62,483 nt of DNA from a virus: positions 1 to 62,483 of the IMG/VR virus record IMGVR_UViG_3300047440_000118. One strand, 5' to 3'. A program made the translations under genes and the position numbers. This document shows, piece after piece, positions 1 through 6,997 of the stretch. Positions within the stretch are counted from its first letter, which is position 1; each line of letters begins with the position of its first letter. Below the pieces are notes generated by a model that saw only the letters and a program-made list of their open reading frames with translations, was not told the DNA's origin and made no database searches.

Positions 1-1
1 C

Positions 2-343
2 ATAGACGGCCTCCGGCATTACGCGTTCAGCCCCGAGACCGCGTTTCAGCCGCATCCCGCGACCTGGCTCAATCAAGCGCGGTGGGAATACGAACCGGAC
101 ACGGCGCCCGTCACGACGCTGCATGAGCGGGGCGATAGTGGCGCCACCCGCAACGTCCGCGACTTCCAACTCGATTTATTGACACCGCTGGATGAGTTAT
201 TCCCGCATGGCGATGACCCCTTCCAAAACGGATCTGGCCCGCGCGCTCGCCTGGGTCACGCGCCTGGCGCTTTTGACCTCTGGGGGCAGGCAACCCCCAT
301 CGCAGGAACAGCTTGGCCTTTACGCGTTGACGCTGGCGACTGA
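2..343 (+). CDS. Replication protein, C-terminal part (5'-truncated by window edge)
   Basis: The open frame enters from the window edge and stops at 341-343. Its first residues, IDGLRHYAFSPE followed by HPATWLNQARWEYE, match the end of the small-phage replication/helicase-loader family, in which an HPATWLN..RW motif closes the conserved region. The matching N-terminus (FPEQFAAFWRLYPRK) lies at the other end of the window (62367-62483). Both parts are therefore one gene cut by linearisation. The last 50 residues overlap the next gene in another frame and look less conserved, so the true end of the protein is less certain than its identity. Confidence 0.75.
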   Translation: MDGLRHYAFSPETAFQPHPATWLNQARWEYEPDTAPVTTLHERGDSGATRNVRDFQLDLLTPLDELFPHGDDPFQNGSGPRARLGHAPGAFDLWGQATPIAGTAWPLRVDAGD

Positions 344-863
344 GATGCCGGCGCACTGTCTGACCGATGCGAGTCTGAGCGTGATCGCCAACGGGTGCGA
401 ATATTTCCCGGCTTTCAGCGTGTTGAAGACGGGGCTTGAGGGTTGGATCGTCGAGCGCCAGGCCATCGCCGGAGCGCGAGGAATTGAGATGCCCGCCATC
501 GTTCTCGAACGCATCATGGATGGATGCAACGGCCAACCCGGGCCGAAACTCGCGGCATGGTTGAACGGCAAGGGCGTCTGGCCCGACGATCGCGGTGTGT
601 GGCCTGGCAGCGTCAGGGTGACCGCTGAGCGGGTTGAGGCGGTTCGGGACTGGTCTGACCCTGGCAAGATCGCGGCGGCTCTCAGGGGCCTGCGTGGGCA
701 CCCCAGGGAGGCGATGCTCACCGGGATGCTGCACGGTCTCGTGTCGCGGCACGCGCCGGGGAACCTGCACTTGTTCGATGCCGTGCGGTTGCCCGTTCCA
801 GTCGATTTCCCGTCGCCCGATGACGCGATCGTTATCGACGGCGGGCTTTTTGGGGAGGGATGA
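192..863 (+). CDS. Replication-associated (loader-like) hypothetical protein
   Basis: This ORF of 223 codons lies directly after the replication protein. The N-terminal part (about residues 10-75) is helical, with YALTLATEMPAHCLTDASL and an EYFPAF..LKTGLEGWI stretch. That layout is typical of small alphaproteobacterial phage proteins placed between the initiator and the helicase. The first ATG at 192 overlaps the preceding frame by about 150 bases; ATGs at 207 and 213 are alternatives. It ends one base before the next start region. Function is inferred only from position and general resemblance. Confidence 0.6.
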   Translation: MSYSRMAMTPSKTDLARALAWVTRLALLTSGGRQPPSQEQLGLYALTLATEMPAHCLTDASLSVIANGCEYFPAFSVLKTGLEGWIVERQAIAGARGIEMPAIVLERIMDGCNGQPGPKLAAWLNGKGVWPDDRGVWPGSVRVTAERVEAVRDWSDPGKIAAALRGLRGHPREAMLTGMLHGLVSRHAPGNLHLFDAVRLPVPVDFPSPDDAIVIDGGLFGEG

Positions 864-864
864 C

Positions 865-1044
865 ATGGCCGCGCACCTGACGATGGTTTCACGTGACGGG
901 TTTTCGCTGACCGAGGCGCTGGACCTCGCCAAACGCATCGGCCGGGGTGAACTGATCCTCGTTGAGCCGATGGACGATGAGGAAGGCGATGTGACCGTTC
1001 GCGAGCGCGATACGATCGTCGCCGCGCTGCGGGCGTTCGCGTGA
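865..1044 (+). CDS. Small hypothetical protein (59 aa)
   Basis: The gene starts two bases after the preceding stop and its stop overlaps the GTG start of the helicase gene, so it is translationally coupled on both sides. The product is acidic (ILVEPMDDEEGDVTVRERD). Genes like this often precede the SNF2-like helicase in alphaproteobacterial phages. No domain is recognised. Confidence 0.6.
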   Translation: MAAHLTMVSRDGFSLTEALDLAKRIGRGELILVEPMDDEEGDVTVRERDTIVAALRAFA

Positions 1045-3035
1045 GCGACTACGCCGCGTTCCTGGCATCGAAGGCGCCGGCCGACGCGCCGAGCGGCCTG
1101 ACCATCGTGCCGCCCCTGTGTCCCGCCCTCAAGCCGTTCCAGGCGGCGATCACGGCATGGGCTTTGCGCCGAGGACGCGCGGCGATCTTCGCCGGGACCG
1201 GACTCGGAAAGACCCTGATGCAGTTGGAATGGGCGAACAACGTCACGGAACACACCGGCCTTCCCGTGCTGATCCTTTGCCCGTTGGCCGTCGCCGAGCA
1301 GACCGTCGCCGAGGCGGACAAGTGGGGCATCCCTGGCGTGGCCTACGCGGCGGACCAATCGCAAGCGGTGACGCCCATGGTCGTGACGAATTACGAACGC
1401 TTCGAGAAGTTCGACATCTCGCGGTTCGTCGGGATCGTGCTTGACGAGTCGGGCATCATCAAGAGCCACGACGGCGCGACCCGCAAGCTGTTGACCGAGG
1501 CGTGTCGCGATGTGCCGTGGCGGCTGTGCTGCACCGCGACGCCGAGTCCGAACGACTACACCGAGTTGGGTCAGCACTCCGAGTTCCTTGGTGTCATGGA
1601 CGCGAAGGAGATGCTCGCGATGTTCTTCGTCCATGACGGTTCGATCCGCGCGAACGACGCGACACAGGGCAACGACGGATGGCGGATGAAGCGACACGCG
1701 GCGGCTGACTTCTGGCGCTGGCTGGCGTCATGGAGCGTGATGGTTCGCCACCCGCGCGACCTTGGCTTTGACGAACCGGGTTATGACCTCCCGCCGCTCA
1801 ATCTGCATCAGGTCACGGTCGCGGCCGAATACAAACCCACGGCCGGCGAGTTGTTTCCGATGCTGGCATCGACGCTATCGCAACGGATTGGTGTGCGGCG
1901 GGACACGGCGGCTGATCGGATTTCCCATGCTGTAAATATAATTTGTAACCCGGACCACTTTCGTTCTAAATTGCCACCATGCTATCAGACGAAGCAAAGG
2001 AACGACGAAAGGCCGCCGCTCGCGAGCGATACGCCACGGACCCAACCCGCAAACAGGCGGTCAAAGACGCCGCTCTCAAAAGTAGACGAACCGACGCGGG
2101 TAAAACCTACATGCGAGCCTATTACGCCGCTCACAAGATCAATTGGAACAAGAGAACCCAAGAGCAAAGAGATTCTTACAACGCAAAACGCAGGGAAAAA
2201 TACGCCTCTGATCCAGAATTCAGAAAGAAACTCATCGAGCGGGCAAAATCTGTTCCCAGCGGCGCCCCTGAAGAAAAACGAAAACGGCGTCTCAAAGACA
2301 GTTTCGGACTATCAATTGAAGAACATGATTTCATGCTCACCAAACAGGGGTGGGGATGCGGAATCTGTGGGCGAGAACATAGCGATACCACAGGTAGAAG
2401 GTTGGCCGTCGATCACTGCCACCGAACCGGGAACGTCCGAGGTCTTCTCTGCGGTCGGTGCAATAGCGGACTCGGACAATTCGCCGATAGCGAAGAACTC
2501 CTCCGAAAAGCGATCGAATACCTTAATCGTCCACGATCCGGAATCATGGGTAGTTTGGTGCAACCTAAACAGCGAACAAGACGCCCTGGAAAAAAAGTTA
2601 GGTGATAAATGCCTATCGGTGTTTGGCTCGCTACCTTCTCATGAGAAGGTCCGGCGGATTGGCCGATGGATGAATGGGGATAGGCCGATTTTGCTTTCTA
2701 AACCGTCGATTTGCGGCCATGGGTTGAATCTACAAAGATGCCACCGTATGCTTTTCGTTGGTCTGACCGACAGCTTCGAGCAGGTCTATCAGGCCATCCG
2801 GCGCTGCTGGCGCTTCGGTCAGACCCGACCCGTCGAGGTGTATTTCGTCGCGTCCGAACTCGAAGGCAACGTCGTCGCCAACCTGAAACGCAAAGAGGCG
2901 GCGTTTGAGTTGATGCTTGATTCGATGTCAATTCACATGACGGACCTGATGCGCGAGAACGTGATCGGTGGCCGCAACGCGACGGTCATTCAATCGGCGA
3001 ACAAGAGGATGGAACTCCCCGCATGGATCAACTGA
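1041..3035 (+). CDS. SNF2/DEAD-like superfamily 2 helicase, interrupted by an in-frame insert
   Basis: A superfamily 2 ATPase with GTG start. Walker A is AGTGLGKT (residues 51-58), a DEAH-like LDES follows near 134, then TATPSPND near 169, and the C-terminal arginine-finger motif QAIRRCWRFGQTRP lies near 580. The two RecA-like lobes are separated by about 196 codons of Ser/Thr/Pro/Lys-rich, domain-free sequence (residues 305-500). Relatives of this phage helicase are about 450-480 residues and run directly from the first lobe to the WVVWCNLN motif. The extra sequence is a 588-bp insert carrying an endonuclease gene in another frame, yet the helicase frame has no stop in it. The protein either carries a long linker or is non-functional; the sequence cannot decide. 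It probably acts in replication initiation or fork remodelling. Confidence 0.88.
   Translation: MSDYAAFLASKAPADAPSGLTIVPPLCPALKPFQAAITAWALRRGRAAIFAGTGLGKTLMQLEWANNVTEHTGLPVLILCPLAVAEQTVAEADKWGIPGVAYAADQSQAVTPMVVTNYERFEKFDISRFVGIVLDESGIIKSHDGATRKLLTEACRDVPWRLCCTATPSPNDYTELGQHSEFLGVMDAKEMLAMFFVHDGSIRANDATQGNDGWRMKRHAAADFWRWLASWSVMVRHPRDLGFDEPGYDLPPLNLHQVTVAAEYKPTAGELFPMLASTLSQRIGVRRDTAADRISHAVNIICNPDHFRSKLPPCYQTKQRNDERPPLASDTPRTQPANRRSKTPLSKVDEPTRVKPTCEPITPLTRSIGTREPKSKEILTTQNAGKNTPLIQNSERNSSSGQNLFPAAPLKKNENGVSKTVSDYQLKNMISCSPNRGGDAESVGENIAIPQVEGWPSITATEPGTSEVFSAVGAIADSDNSPIAKNSSEKRSNTLIVHDPESWVVWCNLNSEQDALEKKLGDKCLSVFGSLPSHEKVRRIGRWMNGDRPILLSKPSICGHGLNLQRCHRMLFVGLTDSFEQVYQAIRRCWRFGQTRPVEVYFVASELEGNVVANLKRKEAAFELMLDSMSIHMTDLMRENVIGGRNATVIQSANKRMELPAWIN
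1955..2542 (+). mobile_element. 588-bp frame-preserving insert carrying an endonuclease gene
   Basis: The boundary is inferred from a direct repeat CCGGA at 1950-1954 and 2538-2542, exactly 588 bp (196 codons) apart and in the same codon phase of the helicase. The insert is visibly AT-richer than its surroundings. It holds almost nothing except the endonuclease VII-like ORF, which starts 25 bases inside the left edge and borrows its stop codon from the helicase DNA on the right. No group I intron core fits in the 24 bases ahead of the ORF. No intein splice residues (Cys/Ser start, His-Asn end) are present in the helicase frame. Confidence 0.7.
1979..2605 (+). CDS. Recombination endonuclease VII-like HNH homing endonuclease
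   Basis: The 208-residue protein has a basic N-terminal half with RYATDP/KYASDP-type repeats, then a classic endonuclease VII zinc/HNH fold: CGIC at 127-130, LAVDHCH with the catalytic DH at 145-146, and CGRCNSGLGQF with paired cysteines and Asn162. A LLRKAIEYL helix closes the domain. The last 22 residues are read from helicase DNA in the wrong frame, and the stop also lies there. No clear Shine-Dalgarno precedes ATG 1979. Free-standing members of this family act as homing endonucleases in phages. Here the ORF is nested inside the helicase gene, which remains open. Confidence 0.85.
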   Translation: MLSDEAKERRKAAARERYATDPTRKQAVKDAALKSRRTDAGKTYMRAYYAAHKINWNKRTQEQRDSYNAKRREKYASDPEFRKKLIERAKSVPSGAPEEKRKRRLKDSFGLSIEEHDFMLTKQGWGCGICGREHSDTTGRRLAVDHCHRTGNVRGLLCGRCNSGLGQFADSEELLRKAIEYLNRPRSGIMGSLVQPKQRTRRPGKKVR

Positions 3036-4105
3036 CGAACTTAGGCGCGATGCCGCTCATCATGGATCAGGCGTCGGGCGATAACTTCCACATCTGGAAC
3101 GATGATTGCATCGCGGTGATGAAAGGCATCCCAAACGACTCCATTCATATGGCGATATGGTCGCCGCCGTTTTGCTCCCTCTACGTGTTCAGCGACGATC
3201 CGCGCGACGTGTCTAACAACCGGAATGACGCGGTGTTTTTCGATCACTATCGGTTCGTGTTGGCCGAGGTCTTCCGCATCATCAAGCCGGGGCGGCTTAT
3301 CTCGATCCATTGCATGAACCTGCCGACCTCGATCACACGGGACGGCTTCATTGGGATGCGTGATTTTCGCGGCGACAACATCCGGCTTTGTCAGGATGTG
3401 GGGTTCATCTACCACTCCGAGGTCGCTATCCGTAAAGATCCCGTGAGCGCGATGCAGCGCACGAAGGCCATCGGTCTATTGCACAAGCAGGTCGTGAAGG
3501 ACTCCGCGCTGAGCCGGATGGCCATCGCCGATTACATCGTGACGATGCGCAAACCCGGCGAGAACGATAAGCCGATCAGCGGCATCTTCGAGACCTATCA
3601 CGGCGACGACATGACGGACGCCGAACTGACCGCGTATGCCAACGCCAACTATCAGCCGGGCGGCAACCGCTCGCGCGAGGAAAACAAGTCGATCCACATT
3701 TGGCAGCGATATGCCGAGCCGATCTGGACGGACATAAACCAGTCCGACGTTCTCTCCCATCGCGTGGCGCGGGCGGAACACGATGAACGGCACATCAGTC
3801 CGCTCCAACTGACGCCCATTCGCCGCTGTCTGGACCTGTGGACCAATCCCGGAGACGTGGTGTTCTCGCCGTTCGCCGGCATCGGTTCGGTGGGCTACAT
3901 CGCGTTGGAGATGGGCCGGCGGTTCTGTGGCGCGGAGTTGAAGGCGTCTTACTTCCGTCAGGCCGCGTTCAATTTGCGGTTGGCCGAGCGGATGAAGAAC
4001 GACGGCACGCTATTCGATGCCGCTATGATGGCGGATCAATTCGATGAGGCTGACGAACCCGACGAACTTGAAATAGCCGAGGGAGGGCTGTTCGGTGGCG
4101 AGTAA
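3023..4105 (+). CDS. DNA methyltransferase (N4/N6 amino class)
   Basis: The 360-residue protein has the amino-methyltransferase motifs in the permuted order of the beta class: catalytic motif IV SPPF at 47-50 near the N-terminus and the SAM-binding SPFAGIGS near residue 280, followed by GRRFCGAELK. It overlaps the helicase end by 13 bases. SPPF allows either N4-cytosine or N6-adenine as target. The gene probably protects phage DNA from host restriction or mimics host epigenetic marking. No cognate endonuclease is adjacent, so it is an orphan. The recognition sequence cannot be read from the protein. Confidence 0.87.
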   Translation: MDQLTNLGAMPLIMDQASGDNFHIWNDDCIAVMKGIPNDSIHMAIWSPPFCSLYVFSDDPRDVSNNRNDAVFFDHYRFVLAEVFRIIKPGRLISIHCMNLPTSITRDGFIGMRDFRGDNIRLCQDVGFIYHSEVAIRKDPVSAMQRTKAIGLLHKQVVKDSALSRMAIADYIVTMRKPGENDKPISGIFETYHGDDMTDAELTAYANANYQPGGNRSREENKSIHIWQRYAEPIWTDINQSDVLSHRVARAEHDERHISPLQLTPIRRCLDLWTNPGDVVFSPFAGIGSVGYIALEMGRRFCGAELKASYFRQAAFNLRLAERMKNDGTLFDAAMMADQFDEADEPDELEIAEGGLFGGE

Positions 4106-4433
4106 ACTGCATCCCGGCGAGTTCGACTGTTACGCCAAAGCCGAACCCGATGAGCCACTGTTCACGTTGCTCGCACGGGACCAGGACGCCGCGACCGTCG
4201 TCAAGCTATGGGCATTTCTGCGAAAACAGCAGATCGAACTCGGCATCCGTCCCGAGTCCGATCGCGCGCAGGTATCCGAGGCGATGCGTTGCGCGACCGA
4301 GATGGAGATATGGCACCGCGCGCATCGTGTCCGCCAGCAGGTCGCCGAGATCGAGTTTGATGATCGCGGCATTCCGACGACGGGCCAGCACGCACGCAAG
4401 GATCGAAACAGCACAAGCGGGGCGTTGGACTGA
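4095..4433 (+). CDS. Conserved phage hypothetical protein (112 aa)
   Basis: GTG start, overlapping the methyltransferase by 11 bases. The N-terminus (KLHPGEFDCYAKAEPDEP) followed by LFTLLARDQDAATVVKLWAF is a recurring pattern in proteobacterial phage early operons. The C-terminal part is helical and charged. No catalytic motif is visible and function is unknown. Confidence 0.65.
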   Translation: MASKLHPGEFDCYAKAEPDEPLFTLLARDQDAATVVKLWAFLRKQQIELGIRPESDRAQVSEAMRCATEMEIWHRAHRVRQQVAEIEFDDRGIPTTGQHARKDRNSTSGALD

Positions 4434-4618
4434 TGAGCGAATGGCAACCGATCGAAACGGCGCCGATGGATGGTCGCACGGTCCTGGTTTGGGCATCGCC
4501 GTATGACGATTTGCCCGGTTTCCAGACGACCGCCAGGTATCACCCTGACGCGGGATGGTGTGTTGATGAACTGCGTAAGGCGACGCACTGGATGCCGCTA
4601 CCGGAACCGCCGCCGTGA
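4433..4618 (+). CDS. DUF551-like small phage protein
   Basis: This 61-residue protein opens with WQPIETAPMDGRTVLVW and closes with ATHWMPLPEPP, the two ends that define the small DUF551-like family of phage early proteins. Its start overlaps the preceding stop (TGATG arrangement). The molecular role of the family is not established. Confidence 0.8.
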   Translation: MSEWQPIETAPMDGRTVLVWASPYDDLPGFQTTARYHPDAGWCVDELRKATHWMPLPEPPP

Positions 4619-4965
4619 CCCGCCTGCTTGTTTGCGGCGGTCGCGATTACTCTGATTACTGGACCGTGCACGAGGTTCTCGACGGCTTCCACAAGGCCAC
4701 GCCGGTCACATGCCTGATCGAGGGCGGCGCGTTGGGTGCCGATCGGTTCGCCCGCGTTTGGGCGGAGCGCAACGGCGTTCCCGTTCAGACATTCAACGCG
4801 AATTGGGAACGATACGGCAAGCGCGCGGGACCAATGCGGAATTGGGACATGCTCATGGACGGCAAACCCGATCGCGTCATCGCATTCCCTGGAACGTCGG
4901 GGACCGCCAACATGGTCTATCAGGCCAACGTGGCCGGCGTGCCCGTGACGGAGATTATCGAATGA
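4615..4965 (+). CDS. YspA/YpsA-type SLOG domain protein (DUF2493-like)
   Basis: This GTG-started gene encodes 116 residues of Rossmann-like fold: LLVCGGRDYSD at the N-terminus, the GALGADRFARVWAE signature in the middle, and RVIAFPGTSGTANMV near the end. These are hallmarks of the SLOG superfamily YspA group, which are predicted nucleotide-derivative sensors or ligand-binding proteins common in phages. The start overlaps the DUF551-like gene. The ligand is unknown. The presence of a 7-deazaguanine module elsewhere makes a nucleotide ligand attractive, but that is speculation. Confidence 0.8.
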   Translation: MTRLLVCGGRDYSDYWTVHEVLDGFHKATPVTCLIEGGALGADRFARVWAERNGVPVQTFNANWERYGKRAGPMRNWDMLMDGKPDRVIAFPGTSGTANMVYQANVAGVPVTEIIE

Positions 4966-5162
4966 CCCGTGGCGACCGCGTGAAGCTGTCCCCGGTCGGC
5001 GCCGACCGCAACCCCGACCTCGCGGGGCAGATCGGCATCGTTGACCTCGTGGACGGCCCAGCGGTCGCTGTGGAGTTCCCGGACTGTGAACGCATGTGGT
5101 TCAAGATCGAATACGTCGAGCCGGAGGACGCGCCGCCGCCCGCGAGGGGGTTGTTCGGGTGA
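4962..5162 (+). CDS. Small beta-rich hypothetical protein (66 aa)
   Basis: ATGA overlap with the SLOG gene. The first 50 residues (RGDRVKLSPVG.., GQIGIVDLVDGPAVAVEFPD) look like a small SH3/KOW-type beta barrel, a fold common in early phage proteins. The short Pro-rich tail ends in GLFG, a C-terminal pattern also seen in other products of this genome (for example SLFG at 5159-5329). Function unknown. Confidence 0.55.
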   Translation: MTRGDRVKLSPVGADRNPDLAGQIGIVDLVDGPAVAVEFPDCERMWFKIEYVEPEDAPPPARGLFG

Positions 5163-5329
5163 GCGCGTTCCGTTGCGCTTTTTGCGGCAAGCCGGCGAAG
5201 CGGCGCATCGAGTGTGACACCCACGATGATTCTGTCGAAATGTTCCGTTGGTATTGCACAACCATGTGCCAGGCGAACCACGAGACGAACCAGATCAAGC
5301 CGCCGCCCGATAGGAGCCTGTTCGGATGA
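5159..5329 (+). CDS. Small putative zinc-binding protein (56 aa)
   Basis: GTG start overlapping the previous stop and ATGA overlap with the next gene. Cysteines in CAFCGKPAKRRIEC and later YCTTMCQANHE suggest one treble-clef or zinc-ribbon site. It ends with RSLFG. Probably a nucleic-acid or protein-binding accessory factor, but this is inferred only from the cysteine pattern. Confidence 0.55.
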   Translation: MSAFRCAFCGKPAKRRIECDTHDDSVEMFRWYCTTMCQANHETNQIKPPPDRSLFG

Positions 5330-5607
5330 CGGTGAACCTCGACGCCATCTTTGACCTACCGCTCCCCGGTCGCCTCAAGCTGATCCTGATCGACCTCGCG
5401 CGGTTGAGCGACGTGGATGGTTTCGTGCGCGTCAAGACCCGTGACATCGCGCACCACACCCAATGCAACCCCGATAACGTGGCGCACGGTCTCGTGACGA
5501 TGTGCGATCGAGGCTACCTTAAAGCGGACCCGTTCAACCGCAACGGCGTCGTCCGCTCGTGGCGCGTCGATGAGAGGTTCCGCTCGCGCGGGGGTGTCCT
5601 GGGATGA
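5326..5607 (+). CDS. Winged-helix DNA-binding protein (93 aa)
   Basis: The protein reads as a compact winged helix: a first helix with LPLPGRLKLILIDLARLSD, a helix-turn-helix with VKTRDIAHHTQCNPDNVAHGLVTMCDRGYL, and a wing with RSWRVDER. Such proteins regulate or assist replication in phages. It is coupled by ATGA overlaps on both sides. Target unknown. Confidence 0.65.
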   Translation: MTVNLDAIFDLPLPGRLKLILIDLARLSDVDGFVRVKTRDIAHHTQCNPDNVAHGLVTMCDRGYLKADPFNRNGVVRSWRVDERFRSRGGVLG

Positions 5608-5996
5608 CCGTCAAGGGCGCCGTCTGGTATGCCGATGGTCACGTCGCGCAGAGCCATCATCTGCCGTGGACAGCCTCCGAGGACGTGATCCTGGGGCGTG
5701 GCTTCATCGACCGCGACCTCGAAGGCAATGCGTTGCATCGCTGGTGTTCCGCGCACGGTCTGCACCGTTCGGCCGGCGCGATCGACCGGCGGCTGGTGGA
5801 GTTATCGTTCTTCGATTCGAAGGTGCCAGTGAAGCACTACCCGGTCGGGCGCGGCCAGGAACGCGGCACGATGGTCAACGGCGACTTCGCCAAACAGGCC
5901 AGGGCATCCGCCGCCGCCGAACTGCGCAATCAGATCCGGCTCGCGAAACTGGAGGCAGTCGCTGGCGTGCCGCCATTCAAGCCAAAGGACGTTTGA
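5604..5996 (+). CDS. HTH protein with GcrA-like N-terminal motif (130 aa)
   Basis: The segment LPWTASEDVILGRGFIDRD followed by SAGAIDRRLVEL resembles the first helix-turn-helix of GcrA-like and Myb/SANT-like regulators (W-T-x-E/S-x-D...I..R...L). The C-terminal half is helical and charged. It overlaps the full GcrA-like gene by one base, so the two are co-translated. It may be a partner or diverged duplicate of that regulator. Confidence 0.55.
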   Translation: MTVKGAVWYADGHVAQSHHLPWTASEDVILGRGFIDRDLEGNALHRWCSAHGLHRSAGAIDRRLVELSFFDSKVPVKHYPVGRGQERGTMVNGDFAKQARASAAAELRNQIRLAKLEAVAGVPPFKPKDV

Positions 5997-6691
5997 TGCT
6001 CAACCACTGGCAGACGCCCACGATCAATGACCGCATCACCGCGCTGCACGCGGCCGGCGTGTCCTATCGCCAGATGCCCGAGCGCATCTGGTCCGAGTTC
6101 CGCGTGCGCATCACGAAAGGTATGGCTCTGCGCCGCGCCCGCACGCTTGGCATCACGTCGAGCGAAACGACGACGCCACGGCGACCCGCGATCGAGACGA
6201 CCGAACCCGGCGATATCCCCGCCTGGCGCACGCCTGAAGCCGACGCGCTGTTGCGCGTGCATTGGCACGACGGTCGCAGCCAGGCATCCATCGCGCGGCT
6301 TTTCGGCGTAAGCGAAGACGCCATCGATCGGCGGCGCAAGGCGCTTGATTTGCAGCCGCGTCCGAAACCTGAACTCCCGCCCAAGCCAGAGAAGCCATTG
6401 CCCGTGATCGTGCTCGCGCCACCGCCGGTCATCGCCCCGCTACCGCCCGCCGTGGTGGCGCGTGAGCCTGACCCAGGGCCTTGCGACGAGGTGGACCCGT
6501 CAAGAGAGGCGACGGTAGAGTCCACGTCCGTCATGGCGCTCCCCAAGGCCAGGGAATGCGTGTTCCCGATGTGGGCCACGAATGAGCGACCGACGCACGT
6601 CTACTGCTGTGAGCGGGTCTCGGATGGCATCTACTGCGAGGCGCACGCGGGGGTTTGCTTCACACCCAATCCGATCAGGAGACACCGATGA
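5996..6691 (+). CDS. GcrA-like transcriptional regulator
   Basis: This 231-residue protein has a helix-turn-helix around residues 80-120 (WRTPEADALLRVHWHDG..IARLFGVSEDAIDRRRKAL). A long Pro-rich linker follows, and then a C-terminal cysteine/histidine module CVFPMW..THVYCCERVSDGIYCEAHAGVCF. The last module matches the C-terminal region of GcrA, the alphaproteobacterial sigma-70-binding regulator that responds to methylated DNA. The start is ATG 5996, overlapping the previous stop; upstream codons in the same frame are a shadow. It may redirect host transcription. The linker is longer than in chromosomal GcrA. Confidence 0.7.
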   Translation: MLNHWQTPTINDRITALHAAGVSYRQMPERIWSEFRVRITKGMALRRARTLGITSSETTTPRRPAIETTEPGDIPAWRTPEADALLRVHWHDGRSQASIARLFGVSEDAIDRRRKALDLQPRPKPELPPKPEKPLPVIVLAPPPVIAPLPPAVVAREPDPGPCDEVDPSREATVESTSVMALPKARECVFPMWATNERPTHVYCCERVSDGIYCEAHAGVCFTPNPIRRHR

Positions 6692-6843
6692 ACAACCCCT
6701 CCCGCTACCACCCCGACACTCGCCGCCCGGCCTGGTGGCGCCATCCGACCCGATGGGAACGACGTCAGAAAACGGCCCGCGACCTCGTGGCGTCAATCAT
6801 CATCGTGGCCGTGGGGTATCTCGTCGCGTTGGCGGGATGGTGA
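6688..6843 (+). CDS. Small single-pass membrane protein (51 aa)
   Basis: A basic, Trp/Arg-rich N-terminus (RRPAWWRHPTRWERRQK) is followed by one transmembrane segment (LVASIIIVAVGYLVALAGW). ATGA overlap with the GcrA-like gene; it is the last gene of the early operon, directly before a terminator. Topology is probably N-in by the positive-inside rule. It could be a small superinfection or lysis accessory protein, but nothing proves it. Confidence 0.6.
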   Translation: MNNPSRYHPDTRRPAWWRHPTRWERRQKTARDLVASIIIVAVGYLVALAGW

Positions 6844-6858
6844 TGTGGTGAACAGCCA

Positions 6859-6891
6859 AACGCCCCGCCAGGGTTGACCGGGCGAGGCGTT
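6859..6891 (+). terminator. Rho-independent-like terminator of the early operon
   Basis: An 11-12 bp inverted repeat, AACGCCCCGCC (6859-6869) against GGGCGAGGCGTT (6880-6891), with one mismatch and a loop of about 10 bases, followed by a modest T-rich stretch (GGTGTTTCTCTT). It sits 15 bases after the last early gene. Confidence 0.75.
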
Positions 6892-6963
6892 GGTGTTTCT
6901 CTTGCGGGGTCGCGAGGGCGCTTCCAACGCCGTTCGCGGGACCAACGATGAAGCAGGCATGCG

Positions 6964-6991
6964 TTGATCTGGTGTCGAGGCGAATTATACG
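6964..6991 (+). promoter_or_regulatory. Candidate sigma-70-like promoter for the HNH-dpdA-queE operon
   Basis: TTGATC (6964-6969) and TATACG (6986-6991) are separated by 16 bases, downstream of the early terminator. Transcription would start near 6998, giving a leader of about 455 nt before the HNH gene. Based on consensus similarity only. Confidence 0.4.
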
Positions 6992-6997
6992 GGTCGC

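Noticed and set aside
111-1697. Long antisense ORF of 528 codons on the minus strand
   Set aside because: It lies opposite the replication and helicase genes, which have clear motifs and chained start/stop overlaps. Arg/His-rich composition is typical of the antisense frame of GC-rich genes.
1955-2542. Group I intron or intein as explanation of the helicase insert
   Set aside because: Only 24 bases precede the endonuclease ORF, so no ribozyme core fits. The helicase frame has no intein N-terminal Cys/Ser block or C-terminal His-Asn block.
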